Numbered from the stretch's first letter, positions 1 through 7,804 are shown. The stretch: 64,000 bases of DNA from DASQPA01 sp963756455 (GCA_963756455.1 CAVWNC010000003.1:682001-746000), one strand, 5' to 3'. Numbers and translations are program-made. The notes: generated from the letters alone by a model not told the origin.

Positions 1-335
1 TCGGCCACGCGCTCGACCCCCGCGGGCACCGGCCGTTCGATCCGGTCCCAAGCCAGGAACCGCCGGCTGACCCCCGTGCCCTCGACGACGCTCGTCAGGT
101 GCGCGGCGGTGCCATAGGCAGCCTCGAAGAAATCGGCGGGCCGGCCGAGGGCGAAGTCGAGCCGGGAGAGAAGCCGGGCGGTGGCGCGGCCGAAGAGGGG
201 GGTGAGGGAGGAGCCGGTGACATAGTCGCCGGATTCGCCGATCGGAAGCTCGGCCCGGCGATAGTAGCCCTCCGGACCATAGAGGGCGTCCTCCATGAAG
301 GTCGCGAAGGGGACGGGGAGGAGGGAGCGGTCCAT
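1..335 (-). CDS. MidA/NDUFAF7-like SAM-dependent methyltransferase, 5' part only
   Basis: The reading frame starts at ATG 335 on the minus strand and runs off the window after 111 codons, so only the N-terminus is present. It reads FATFMEDALYGPEGYYRRAE, then GDYVTGSSLTPLFGRATARL. This matches the start of the COG1565 (DUF185/MidA) family, where an 'F..FM..ALY.P..GYY' block is followed by 'GDF.TSP...PLFG', the entry to the SAM-binding fold. In mitochondria the family methylates an arginine of a complex I subunit; bacterial substrates are mostly unknown. The GxGxG SAM motif lies beyond the window edge and cannot be checked. Family assignment is fairly sure; the substrate is not inferable. Confidence 0.75.
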   Translation of the reverse strand, partial: MDRSLLPVPFATFMEDALYGPEGYYRRAELPIGESGDYVTGSSLTPLFGRATARLLSRLDFALGRPADFFEAAYGTAAHLTSVVEGTGVSRRFLAWDRIERPVPAGVERVA

Positions 336-338
336 GGG

Positions 339-565
339 GCTAGTGTAGTGCGGCCAACAGATGGGTCCTTATCCGGAGGTTCGCGCCGACCTTTCCTACC
401 GTCATCCTGGAGGGAGTCCTAGCGACCGAAGGATCTGCGCGGCGGAAGGCTCCCATCCCCCAGATCCTTCGCTCCGCTCCAGGATGACACGCCTTAAAGG
501 AGTGGATTGGCGGTTCTTTAGGTGCCCGCTCTAAAGGTGCTGGATTTCTGACGCACTACACTAGC
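339..565. repeat. MITE-like element: 14-bp terminal inverted repeats around a nested hairpin
   Basis: GCTAGTGTAGTGCG at 339-352 is perfectly repeated in inverse orientation at 552-565. Inside lies a second inverted repeat: GTCATCCTGGAG (401-412) with CTCCAGGATGAC (476-487), and CGAAGGATCTG (427-437) with CAGATCCTTCG (461-471). The 'TCATCCTGAGCGGAGCGAAGGATCT' type sequence recurs at about 45991-46039, so it is a dispersed repeat. The element has no coding capacity and lies directly upstream of the MidA-like gene. No target-site duplication is evident. Confidence 0.6.
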
Positions 566-1108
566 TTTAGCGCCGTCCTCCCCGAGTCTTCGCCGAGATT
601 AAGGCTCCGCCACCTGCCAAGATGGCATCGAAACCCGCCGCGAGCCTCGAAAAGCGCCCTCGAAGAACCGAAAACCTCGACGCGCGCCCCGAAAAACTCG
701 CTAATTCATCGAATGGGCTCGCGAATCGCTCGATTCGCGGTTCTATCGGACCGAAAAACGCCAAATTCGACACGTGAAACTCGCGAAACGAGCCGCAAGC
801 CGCCATATCGGCACGCGAGAGCCTCCAATCGCCAGTTTAGCGCGCTTTTCGGTCCACGAGCGGCGATTTTCGACCCGCGAGCCGGTCCTCACGACCTGCG
901 AAGAGGCCTTCACGACCCGCGAAGAGGCCGCGACGGCGTCCCTCTCCCCTCCATCTACCGGTTCGCTTCGCCCTGCGGACCGTCGAGTTGGCCCTTGGGA
1001 TTGGCCGAGATCTCAGCCGCTAGAAGAAATGACGCCCTTCGATGACCCTTCGCTGACACCGCGAGCACCCTTCCTGAAGCCCTGATACTTCTCTCGCTAG
1101 CGCTAGCA
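566..1108. other. Non-coding stretch with degenerate 21-bp tandem repeat
   Basis: No convincing gene is seen. The open frames here have neither ribosome-binding sites nor recognisable protein character. The DNA is rich in TCGA/CGCGA words. At 869-931 there are three diverged copies of a 21-bp unit of the form nnCGACCnGCGAnnnGnCCnn (869-889, 890-910, 911-931), the last two nearly identical. A perfect 12-bp palindrome, GCTAGCGCTAGC, lies at 1096-1107, immediately after the stop codon of the next gene. Confidence 0.5.
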
Positions 1109-2008
1109 TTACCCGGTTTCGCAGGTTGCGCCCGCCGTTCGCACCCGCGCCGCGATGCGATGATCCCAGTTCGCCATGTCACACAGGCTCTGCATCTTGG
1201 TGCGGTACGACGAAATCGTAAATCTAACGAGGTTGAATCGCCGCCGGCGGTCGATCCACTTGGTGACAGCTGCTGTCAGCCAGTATTCCTGCGCTGCCCA
1301 TAGCAAAGCAACAATGATCAGATGTAGCCAGAAGTCCAACACGAGACCGGAGATCAAATCTGAGCCGATAGCCAGTACGATCAGCAAGACGAATAGGCGG
1401 AGGAGACGGGGAGGCCATTCGAGTATGAAGCGTTCGCGTTGAGCCGACTGCGCCAACTTACCAAATTCTTCTACCAGATGTTTTTGATATTTAAAAATAC
1501 CTTCCGTCGTATTATTAATGATGCCAATTGTTTCTTCGCTGAAGTATGTCTGCATGGGCTTTATGTTCTCCGGGTTCTCTCCCGCTAACTCGGCACGCTG
1601 CCGGAGAAACGCTGTCATCTGTTCACTGGCCTTGCGTGCACTCAGGTTGACCAAAGCAAGGTCGGCTTTTTCGGCGTCTTTCAATCCCTCCTCACGCTTA
1701 ATATATAGACGATAAGCTTCCATGCTAGTTTCAACTGTTCTCTTGAAATCGATCATGATCTGTGCTAATTTTTTTTCAAGCTGCAAATATTGCTCAGGTG
1801 CCGCGCGTTCGATCTCTGTTAGTAAATTCTCGAAAACACTTCTATCCCTTTGTACTTCTGCGAGTAGTGAGTCGCTTCCTCCGATAGTTTCCAGTGTATT
1901 ATTAAGATAATCGCTGAACGCTGATTCCCATAGCTCGTCTGAAGAGGCCCCGGGGCTGGGCCTACTGACGTTCGATGACCCTGAGTCCCTTCCGGGCTTC
2001 TCTTCCAT
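1109..2008 (-). CDS. Unknown protein: N-terminal coiled coil plus two C-terminal membrane helices
   Basis: This 299-residue protein matches no family that I recognise. The start at 2008 is preferred over an upstream start at 2044 because GGGAGG sits four bases before it. Residues 30-190 are charged and helix-prone (coiled-coil-like). A hydrophobic hairpin follows at about 195-240 (LLRLFVLLIVLAIGSDLISG, then FWLHLIIVALLWAAQEYW). The tail is basic and probably cytosolic. Codon use and base composition are clearly less GC-rich than the flanking genes, as in the next three genes, suggesting a shared horizontal origin. A palindrome (1096-1107) follows the stop. Confidence 0.75.
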   Translation of the reverse strand: MEEKPGRDSGSSNVSRPSPGASSDELWESAFSDYLNNTLETIGGSDSLLAEVQRDRSVFENLLTEIERAAPEQYLQLEKKLAQIMIDFKRTVETSMEAYRLYIKREEGLKDAEKADLALVNLSARKASEQMTAFLRQRAELAGENPENIKPMQTYFSEETIGIINNTTEGIFKYQKHLVEEFGKLAQSAQRERFILEWPPRLLRLFVLLIVLAIGSDLISGLVLDFWLHLIIVALLWAAQEYWLTAAVTKWIDRRRRFNLVRFTISSYRTKMQSLCDMANWDHRIAARVRTAGATCETG

Positions 2009-2086
2009 CTTGCCTCCCGTATTGCAAGCCTTCGATCCCAGCACGCTTAGTGTTAAAGATGCGTGGCCCTTCTACGGCCTAGTGCT

Positions 2087-2536
2087 CTACAAGTGAATTA
2101 CCCTTAGGTTTGAATTTCGAATCTCCAACTTTGAGATAATGACCCCCCTGTGGCATTGACTCGCATCTGCTTCATAGCAGAACAGGGCTGGCCGTTTGGT
2201 CTTGGAAAGCATCGTCGCTATAGAATCAACGACATCAGGACTTTTCGCGAGGTACTCGCTATAGTGCTCCAAGCATAATTCTCGCTGAATTAGCATCCCT
2301 TTTTTTGGCCGAAAGGGATTGCCTGCCGCTTTTAGGTGGAGGTAGTCGATGCCGGATCGGCTGAGATTTTCTGATAAAACTACTTTCCGAAATTCTGGCC
2401 TGTTTGACCAGGCACGTTCCCTCACATCTACCAAGACCTCAACAGCGTGCTCCGCTAACTTAGCGCAGAGACCTTCCAGAGACTTCCCTTGGTAGCCTAT
2501 TGAAAACAAGAATGCCCCGTCAGTGGAATAGGTCAT
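2087..2536 (-). CDS. DUF488 family protein
   Basis: This 149-residue protein shows the hallmarks of DUF488 (PF04343): IGYQGKSLEGLCAKLAEHAV near the N-terminus, LVDVRERAWSNRPEFRK at about 35-51, and LFCYEADASQCHRG at about 118-131, holding the conserved cysteine and CHR motif. The biochemical activity of DUF488 is not firmly established; the conserved Arg/Cys/His residues imply a catalytic or ligand-binding pocket. The gene overlaps the end of the upstream gene by 17 bp, so the two are probably translated together and act together. Low-GC composition matches the island. Confidence 0.8.
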   Translation of the reverse strand: MTYSTDGAFLFSIGYQGKSLEGLCAKLAEHAVEVLVDVRERAWSNRPEFRKVVLSENLSRSGIDYLHLKAAGNPFRPKKGMLIQRELCLEHYSEYLAKSPDVVDSIATMLSKTKRPALFCYEADASQCHRGVIISKLEIRNSNLRVIHL

Positions 2537-3326
2537 CTTGATCTTGCCGCTTCGGCGAGTAAGAATCCATTAAACCGAAGTTGAATTGAACACCCCTAAA
2601 GCTACCCAAGAAAAAAAAGACATCTCTTTTGTTGAGATCGAGTTCTCGGCTCATCGCGCGAGTAACCTTGTTGTCGCGATCCGGGTCGTTTCTTAGCTTG
2701 CGGTAAAGCTCGTGTATACCCCACTGCAAGAGGGCCATATCGTGGCCTTCGCAGCGACTATCGTCACAATGCCATTTGATCTTGAAGCGTACGTCCACAA
2801 AAGCAATCGGCTTCATCTTCTCGCCAAATAGAACCTCTTGGCTTAGTACCGCCTTCTCCTTTTCGAGCCACTCCTGTCGCTCTTTTTCGGACTTCCGTTC
2901 CAAGTAGCAACCCAGAATCTCCTTCGGTCGAACAATGCCAAGAGATGTTTCCTCGTGCTGCTGCTGGCCTTTTAACTCTTCTAACGATTTGAAATAATGG
3001 GGCGACTTCTCTAAGAATGCTCGACGCACTCTATGCGCGGAAGCTGGAACTCCTTCTTCAAGCTTGATATCTCTATCATCGATTCTGTAGCTCTCAGGGC
3101 GAGGATCACTTGCATGCTTCGTGATTTTTGCCCTAATCCACTGGAACGCAGAGAAGCGATTGCCCTCCTCAAGATATCTATAGGGAATCGGATGTAGGCG
3201 AATCATCTCCAATGTATCCTCGCGAAGTCCACCCGTGCAAGCGTTCTCTGTGTACTTCATCGAATATGAAGGATACGTCTTCCCCAAGATTAAAATTCTC
3301 TTCTCTTCCCACTTGTCCATCTCCAT
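2520..3326 (-). CDS. Predicted dual-OB domain protein partnered with DUF488
   Basis: The protein has 268 residues. Its N-terminus reads ILILGKTYPSYSMKYTENAC, then MIRLHPIPYRYLEEGNRFSAFQWIRAKI. This resembles the start of the 'dual OB-containing' (DuOB) family of prokaryotic accessory proteins; I assign it from remembered motifs and have not searched. A Cys/His cluster (KWHCDDSRCEGHD) at about residues 184-196 may bind metal. The start at 3326 is supported by AAGGAG five bases upstream. The gene runs into the DUF488 gene with a 17-bp overlap. Possible roles are nucleic-acid binding or sensing in a defence or stress module; this is inference. Confidence 0.6.
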   Translation of the reverse strand: MEMDKWEEKRILILGKTYPSYSMKYTENACTGGLREDTLEMIRLHPIPYRYLEEGNRFSAFQWIRAKITKHASDPRPESYRIDDRDIKLEEGVPASAHRVRRAFLEKSPHYFKSLEELKGQQQHEETSLGIVRPKEILGCYLERKSEKERQEWLEKEKAVLSQEVLFGEKMKPIAFVDVRFKIKWHCDDSRCEGHDMALLQWGIHELYRKLRNDPDRDNKVTRAMSRELDLNKRDVFFFLGSFRGVQFNFGLMDSYSPKRQDQDDLFH

Positions 3327-3411
3327 CGCATCTCCTTCGTGACACGCTGGTCCTGAGGCGCCACGGCCAACTTACCGGTCTCAGCACCTGGAACAGCTGT
3401 CAAGGGTTAAA

Positions 3412-3699
3412 TTACGTACAGCGCAGTTCTTTATTGACATTGTACCGCACAAAATTCAAATCAATGCTTTCACAAAATCGGACCCACTTCTCAAAAGCAA
3501 AAAATTGGAGGCGGCCATCTGGCCCCTGCCATGTCAGCGCGACCTCGCCAGCCATCCCCGCACTAGAGACGGCATTCTGCAAGTAGCCGAGGGCCGACTG
3601 CTTCTCCTCCGCAGTGCTGTAGTGAAAAGATTGCGTAAGCTCGATTAGCGCTACGTTATGGCCCTGGTGATTGAGATGGGCGACTCGGTACACATTCAT
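3412..3699 (-). CDS. Small unknown protein
   Basis: This is a 95-residue protein starting MNVYRVAHLNHQGHNVALIE; the start is chosen because GGAG lies eight bases before ATG 3699. It has no signal peptide or membrane segment. The sequence looks like one small alpha/beta domain with alternating strand and helix patterns, ending FVRYNVNKELRCT. I recognise no family. It is separated from the DUF488/dual-OB pair by about 85 bp and shares their low GC, so it may belong to the same acquired island. Confidence 0.6.
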   Translation of the reverse strand: MNVYRVAHLNHQGHNVALIELTQSFHYSTAEEKQSALGYLQNAVSSAGMAGEVALTWQGPDGRLQFFAFEKWVRFCESIDLNFVRYNVNKELRCT

Positions 3700-4362
3700 C
3701 GGCAGCACTCCAATCGTAAGTGAAGCGTTGACGGCTAGTTTGCGCCCTCCTCAGCAGACTGTCAAGGGCTGGGGAAACATCTCAAGAAGCGCCAGGCTGG
3801 AAGGCTCCGGGAGGGGGTGCAGTACATCCGACTTCATCTTCGGCCATAGCGCCTTTCCTCGGAGATTCCTCCCAGCGCAGCCCCAGACTTCACCCCGTCG
3901 GCATGCCGGCGGAGCAAGACAGGCTGCGACTTCTTGAACGTCCCGAGACAACAACCTGGTCCTGCTTTCTCTTCTTGTTCCCTGGATGTTCCTCTCACCG
4001 GCCGACTTCGATGATAAATCCATATGAGTCAGAGAGTTGCCGACAACCATCGTCCCGCCCAGTGCGGAGGGACCCGGGACCGAGGCTTGGGGGAGGACTC
4101 TTCCGACGAGAGTCGCCGCTCTGCGGGCCGAGGACGTCACGTCCCCGGAGCCTGAGGTAATGTGTAGACGCCCGCCGCAATCCGTGGTCGCCGCCCGCAG
4201 TCTTCCCGGTTTCCAGCGTGTTCGGCTAGATTCGCTGTCGCGGTAAAGCGGGACGTTTTTTCGTCCACGCAAGTTCCCGCACAGACAGCGAAGCCCGCCG
4301 TCCCTCCCTTCGTTTCTTGGCGGATCTGGAGAAAGGGGCCGACGGGCTTCCGAGAGGAGCCC
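3700..4362. other. Intergenic region upstream of the transposon genes
   Basis: There is no gene here that I can support. Long open frames on the minus strand are shadows of GC-rich DNA. A small hairpin GGACG-TTTTTT-CGTCC lies near 4250-4265. The left end of the transposon should fall somewhere here; TGTCG at 4236-4240 is a possible terminus, matched by CGACA ending at 7531, but there is no target duplication to confirm it. Confidence 0.4.
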
Positions 4363-5022
4363 ATGGTAATCCTGCCGGGTGTCAGCTGCAAGGAGTATCT
4401 GGAACGGATCGGCGAGGCAATCCCGACAGTGAGCTGTCCCGATCCTGGCTGCCAGGGTTGTCGCCTTCAAGGTCATGGTTCGTACCGTCGCCGTCTGGGC
4501 GGTGAGCTTCAGCCGTTGCGTCGGGTTCGGTGCCCGCGCTGCGGAGTCAGCCACGCGCTGTTTCCCGAGGATCTGTGCGCCCACCGGGATGCGACGTTGG
4601 GCGCCGTGGAGGCGGCTCTCTCGGCGGGCGCTCCGAGCGCCGGCGCCGAGGCGGCCGAGCAAGCTGACCCTCAGGGAGTCCGGCGGGTACGGGGTTGGCG
4701 GCGCAGCGCCGAGGGGGCTTGGACGTCCTCGGTTCTGGCGCTGCTGCCAGCGGTGGAGGGTCGGTGGTGGGAGCGAGCGCAAGCGGCGTTCGGCGCTGTT
4801 GCTGGGTGGCTGACTCGTCTGCGCCACGATCTCTGGTCGAGATTTGGCTGTCTCCTCGGCGGGGTGCGCGGTCTGTACCGCCATGGCCGGCCTCGGTACC
4901 CCGGGTCGAGTCTACCCACACAACTTGGTAACTGTTCGAGAGAAAAAGGTTGTGTCAAAACATCTCCTGCTGGTTCGGAGATGGCCTCCGAGCCGTTCGA
5001 GGAGACTTTTGAGCATGGATGA
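4363..5022 (+). CDS. DUF6431 zinc-ribbon protein of the transposon
   Basis: This 219-residue protein begins MVILPGVSCKEYLERIGEAI; GAGGAG precedes ATG 4363. Cysteines in CPDPGCQGCRLQGHGSYRRR (about residues 25-44) and RCPRCGVSHALFPEDL (about 56-71) form the zinc-ribbon pattern of DUF6431, seen beside DDE transposases with AAA partners. It is probably a DNA-binding accessory or end-recognition factor; that role is inferred. The stop overlaps the transposase start by 8 bp. The middle and C-terminal parts are rich in Ala/Arg/Trp and lack other recognisable motifs. Confidence 0.75.
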   Translation: MVILPGVSCKEYLERIGEAIPTVSCPDPGCQGCRLQGHGSYRRRLGGELQPLRRVRCPRCGVSHALFPEDLCAHRDATLGAVEAALSAGAPSAGAEAAEQADPQGVRRVRGWRRSAEGAWTSSVLALLPAVEGRWWERAQAAFGAVAGWLTRLRHDLWSRFGCLLGGVRGLYRHGRPRYPGSSLPTQLGNCSREKGCVKTSPAGSEMASEPFEETFEHG

Positions 5023-6349
5023 GACCCTGAGAGAGAAGATCGCGTTGTTCCGCCATGGAGTGATCAGCGAGTTGGTGAGCCGGCCGTTGGCGCCGCGGGA
5101 GAAGGAGAAGCTGCTGTCGGCCATCGCGGCCAAGACCTGGACCGTGCCAGGCAGCCGGCGCACCCAGATCGGCCGCACCACGGTGCGCGATTGGATCGAG
5201 CTCTACGAGCGCCATGGCTTCGACGGGCTCAAACCGCGCCCGCGAGCCGATACCGGCAAACCGCGGGCGATCCCGGAGCCGGTGCAGGAGCTGCTGCTGG
5301 CGCTGCGCGCCGAGCGGCCCGGCGCGTCTCTCGATAGCCTGATCCGCGCCATTATGCTGGCAGGCAAAGTCGACAAGACGGTGCGGCTGTCGCGAAGCTC
5401 GGTGCATCGCTTCTTCGCCAGCCAGGCACCCGCAGCACCCGCGGCGGCTTCTGGCGGCGAGCCCGACGCTCTGGCCTTCACCCATCCGCACGTCAACGAC
5501 CTGTGGACTTCAGACCTCATGCACGGGCCTCGCCTGCTGGTGCCCGGAAGACGCGACGGCGGCAAGACCTACCTCTATGCCTTCCTCGACGACGCCTCGC
5601 GGATGGTTCCCTTTGCCGCCTTCTACCTGGCTGAAAACGCCGCCTGCTTCAAGGACGCCTTCAAGCAGGCCCTGCTGCGCCGGGGTCTGCCCCGGCGGCT
5701 GTACTGCGACAACGGAGCGACCTTCCGCACCCACCACCTGGAAGTCATCTGCGCCACCCTCAATGTCGCCCTGATCCACTCCCGGCCCCACCGACCGCGC
5801 GGGCGCGGCAAGATCGAGCGCTTCTTCCGCCACGTCCGCCAGAGCTTTCTGCCCCACGTCACCGACGAGATCCTGCGCGACCTGGCATCGCTGAACCGCG
5901 TCTTCTGGGCCTGGCTCGAAGCCGAATACCACCAGACCCCGCACGGTGGCCTCGGTGGAATGACTCCGCTCGACCGCTTTCTCCAGGATCAAGCGTTGAT
6001 CCGCCAGGCGCCCGAGCAGCTCGAGCTGTGGCTGCGCATGAAGGTCGACAGAAAGGTCGGACGTGACCGAACCGTCCACCTCGACAGCCGCCTCTACGAG
6101 GCGCCCGATGGCTTTGCCGGCGAAACCATCGAGGTTCTCTATGACCCCTACGATCCGGGCCGACCTGTCCATTTCCGCCGCCGTGGCGAAACCGCCGAGA
6201 AACCGCTGCGCCGACTCGATCTCGTCACCAACGCCACTCTGCGAAGGGCCACCCGCGAAGGCCAAACCGCCGAGCCGCAGGCCCCCACAACCGGCATCAG
6301 CTATCTCGATCTCATCGCCAAGAAGTTCTACCGGGAGGAGCCGGAATGA
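5015..6349 (+). CDS. DDE (rve-fold) transposase
   Basis: This 444-residue transposase starts at ATG 5015, with GGAG just upstream and an 8-bp overlap with the preceding gene. The N-terminus has a helix-turn-helix region (RTTVRDWIELYERHGFDGLK). The integrase core carries the acidic triad D167 (WTSDLMHG), D232 (LYCDNGATF) and E268 (GRGKIERFF), a DD35E spacing. A Mu/Tn552-type beta-barrel C-terminal domain follows (about 330-420). It should cut and join the transposon ends with the downstream ATPase, which it overlaps by 4 bp (ATGA). All three catalytic acids are intact. Confidence 0.9.
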   Translation: MDETLREKIALFRHGVISELVSRPLAPREKEKLLSAIAAKTWTVPGSRRTQIGRTTVRDWIELYERHGFDGLKPRPRADTGKPRAIPEPVQELLLALRAERPGASLDSLIRAIMLAGKVDKTVRLSRSSVHRFFASQAPAAPAAASGGEPDALAFTHPHVNDLWTSDLMHGPRLLVPGRRDGGKTYLYAFLDDASRMVPFAAFYLAENAACFKDAFKQALLRRGLPRRLYCDNGATFRTHHLEVICATLNVALIHSRPHRPRGRGKIERFFRHVRQSFLPHVTDEILRDLASLNRVFWAWLEAEYHQTPHGGLGGMTPLDRFLQDQALIRQAPEQLELWLRMKVDRKVGRDRTVHLDSRLYEAPDGFAGETIEVLYDPYDPGRPVHFRRRGETAEKPLRRLDLVTNATLRRATREGQTAEPQAPTTGISYLDLIAKKFYREEPE

Positions 6350-7152
6350 ATCTCTATACCACAGCCTTCGGCTTCACCTGCCTGCCTTTCCAGCGACCTT
6401 TAGGCGCCGACCAGCTCTTCCGTTCGCCCGTGCTCGAAGAGCTGCACTCGCGCCTGCGGTACCTGGTCGACAACCGCGCCATCGGCCTGCTCACCGGTGA
6501 GCCCGGAAGCGGAAAGTCCACAGCCTTGAGACGACTGCGCGACGATCTCCACCCCGATCAGGTCCGCGTGCTCTACCTCCACGACAACCTCGTCAACCCC
6601 GCAGACTTCTGTCGCCAGATCGCCCTGGCCCTCGGCCTCAACCCCCTCTGGTCTCGCGCCATGACTTTCCGTCTCCTCCAGGACGAAATCCAACGTCTCG
6701 TCAAGGAACGACACCTCACCGTCCTGCTCCTGCTCGACGAGGCCCACAACTTGAGACCCGACGTCCTCGCCCTCTTGCCTCTGCTCACCAATTTCGAGTG
6801 GGACAGCCAGGGACGGCTCGCCGTGCTCCTGGCCGGACAATCCGGCCTGCGACAGGCCTTGAGACTGTCTCACTTAGAGGCCCTCGCTCAGAGAATCACC
6901 GTCCGTTTCGCACTGCGAGGATTCGACCGCGACACCACACGCCTCTATCTCGAGCACCGGCTCAAGCTCGCCGGCCTCGAGCGGCCGCTGTTCACCGAAC
7001 CCGCCGTCGAGGCCCTCTTCAACGCTTCCCAAGGAGTCATGAGAAGAATCGACGCCCTCGCTCATCACGCACTCGCCGTCGCCGCCACCTCTCACGCCAG
7101 GCTTGTCGAACCCAACCACATCCTGACCGCCGCCGAGGAATTACGCGGATGA
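6346..7152 (+). CDS. ExeA/TniB-like AAA ATPase of the transposon
   Basis: The protein has 268 residues with a Walker A motif GEPGSGKST at 51-59 and Walker B LLLLDEAHN at about 127-135, the fold of the ExeA/TniB/IstB-like AAA+ group. These ATPases bind DNA and select target sites or hold the transposase inactive at occupied targets. The start FGFTCLPFQRP is typical of ExeA-like members ('Y...FGL...PF'). The gene overlaps both neighbours by ATGA, so all components should be made in fixed proportion. No truncation is visible. Confidence 0.9.
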   Translation: MNLYTTAFGFTCLPFQRPLGADQLFRSPVLEELHSRLRYLVDNRAIGLLTGEPGSGKSTALRRLRDDLHPDQVRVLYLHDNLVNPADFCRQIALALGLNPLWSRAMTFRLLQDEIQRLVKERHLTVLLLLDEAHNLRPDVLALLPLLTNFEWDSQGRLAVLLAGQSGLRQALRLSHLEALAQRITVRFALRGFDRDTTRLYLEHRLKLAGLERPLFTEPAVEALFNASQGVMRRIDALAHHALAVAATSHARLVEPNHILTAAEELRG

Positions 7153-7394
7153 ACGAAGCCGAACCCATCCTCGACTATTTGAAGAGCCGGATGCCCGCCT
7201 ACCCGTTCGACTCCCGACTCGACGCCGAGTTTGTCGACGAGCTCCTCGAAGACTTCCGGGATCTCGACATTCTCGAAGAAACCAAAACTTTCCGCTGGTA
7301 CTACCAGAACCGACCGGCCGGCTGTTTCAAGAACGTCCGCGTCGGACTCAGGAGATGGATCTCAAGCGCCAGGGTGAGAAAGAAGGCAGGATAA
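7149..7394 (+). CDS. Small accessory protein of the transposon
   Basis: This 81-residue protein starts MNEAEPILDYLKSRMPAYPF at ATG 7149, overlapping the ATPase stop by ATGA. It is acidic in the middle (DAEFVDELLEDFRDLDILEE) and basic at the end (RVGLRRWISSARVRKKAG). Position as the last, coupled gene of the transposon suggests a helper in target choice or regulation, but no function can be read from the sequence. It is real as judged by coupling and by a clean stop before the 3' hairpin. Confidence 0.65.
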   Translation: MNEAEPILDYLKSRMPAYPFDSRLDAEFVDELLEDFRDLDILEETKTFRWYYQNRPAGCFKNVRVGLRRWISSARVRKKAG

Positions 7395-7423
7395 ACCTAG
7401 AACCGGCAGCCCCCAAGTCATCT

Positions 7424-7459
7424 GTCCCGGATTCCACCGCAACCGGCCGAATCCGGGAC
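7424..7459 (+). terminator. Perfect 11-bp hairpin after the transposon genes
   Basis: GTCCCGGATTC (7424-7434) pairs with GAATCCGGGAC (7449-7459) across a 14-base loop. There is no U-tract, so it could be an attenuating hairpin or part of the transposon end rather than a classical terminator. Confidence 0.45.
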
Positions 7460-7544
7460 CCACCTCTTGCTGACCTACGCCGCCACGACAGAACTCGAAA
7501 AGACGGCCACGGAACTACGCGGGACTCGACAATCGGGGGCTACC

Positions 7545-7771
7545 TCCCCAATTTGGGGGAAGAGTTCCCCAATTTGGGGGAAGAGCTCCCCTTTTTCGGG
7601 GAAGCGCTCCCCAATTTGGGGGAAGGGATGCCCCATTTTGGGGGAGTCTCCCCCAAAATGGGGGAGGAGTCGCCCCAAATTGGGGGACCGTCCCCCCTTT
7701 TTGGGGAGGATTCCCCCCAAGTCGGGGAGGGGTTCCCCGGAATCGGGGAGGTCTCCCCCGGTTTCGGGGAG
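7545..7771. repeat. Array of eleven 21-bp palindromic units, TCCCCAATTTGGGGA type
   Basis: Blocks of CCCC start at 7546, 7567, 7588, 7609, 7631, 7650, 7673, 7692, 7713, 7735 and 7755, a period of 21 bp. Each unit has complementary TCCCC and GGGGA arms around an A/T-rich centre that varies (AATTT, TTTTTC, ATTTT, AAAAT, GGAAT). Arms are conserved while centres drift, so selection appears to act on the palindrome. Because 21 is divisible by three, reading frames stay open here by arithmetic; I do not regard them as genes. The array lies between the transposon and the candidate peptide precursor. Confidence 0.9.
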
Positions 7772-7804
7772 CAAGGCTGGAGCGCGGCAGAGCGCTCCCC
7801 CTCT

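Larger units (their letters stand above)
4363..7394 (+). mobile_element. Four-gene DDE transposon (DUF6431 / DD35E transposase / AAA ATPase / small protein)
   Basis: Four plus-strand genes overlap each other by 4-8 bp: a zinc-ribbon DUF6431 protein, an rve-type transposase, an ExeA/TniB-like AAA ATPase and an 81-residue protein. A DDE transposase with a dedicated AAA partner is the logic of Tn552/Tn5053/Tn7-like elements, where the ATPase regulates target choice. All four frames are intact, so the element may be active. The coordinates cover the coding core; the true ends lie outside and were not proven. TGTCG/CGACA at 4236 and 7531 are candidates only. Confidence 0.8.

Noticed and set aside
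713..1085. Small proteins in the 21-bp degenerate repeat region
   Set aside because: Frames are kept open by the repeat period; no start signals or coding character.
3751..4884. Minus-strand frame of 377 codons opposite the DUF6431 gene
   Set aside because: The plus strand has the Cys-rich DUF6431 pattern and coupling to the transposase; the minus frame is Arg/Pro-rich shadow.
4236..7531. TGTCG/CGACA as proven transposon ends with target duplication
   Set aside because: The five bases outside the two ends (TTCGC and ATCGG) do not match, and the similarity beyond TGTCG is patchy.
7545..7771. CRISPR array
   Set aside because: Repeats are contiguous with no spacers, and the units are internally palindromic and diverged.
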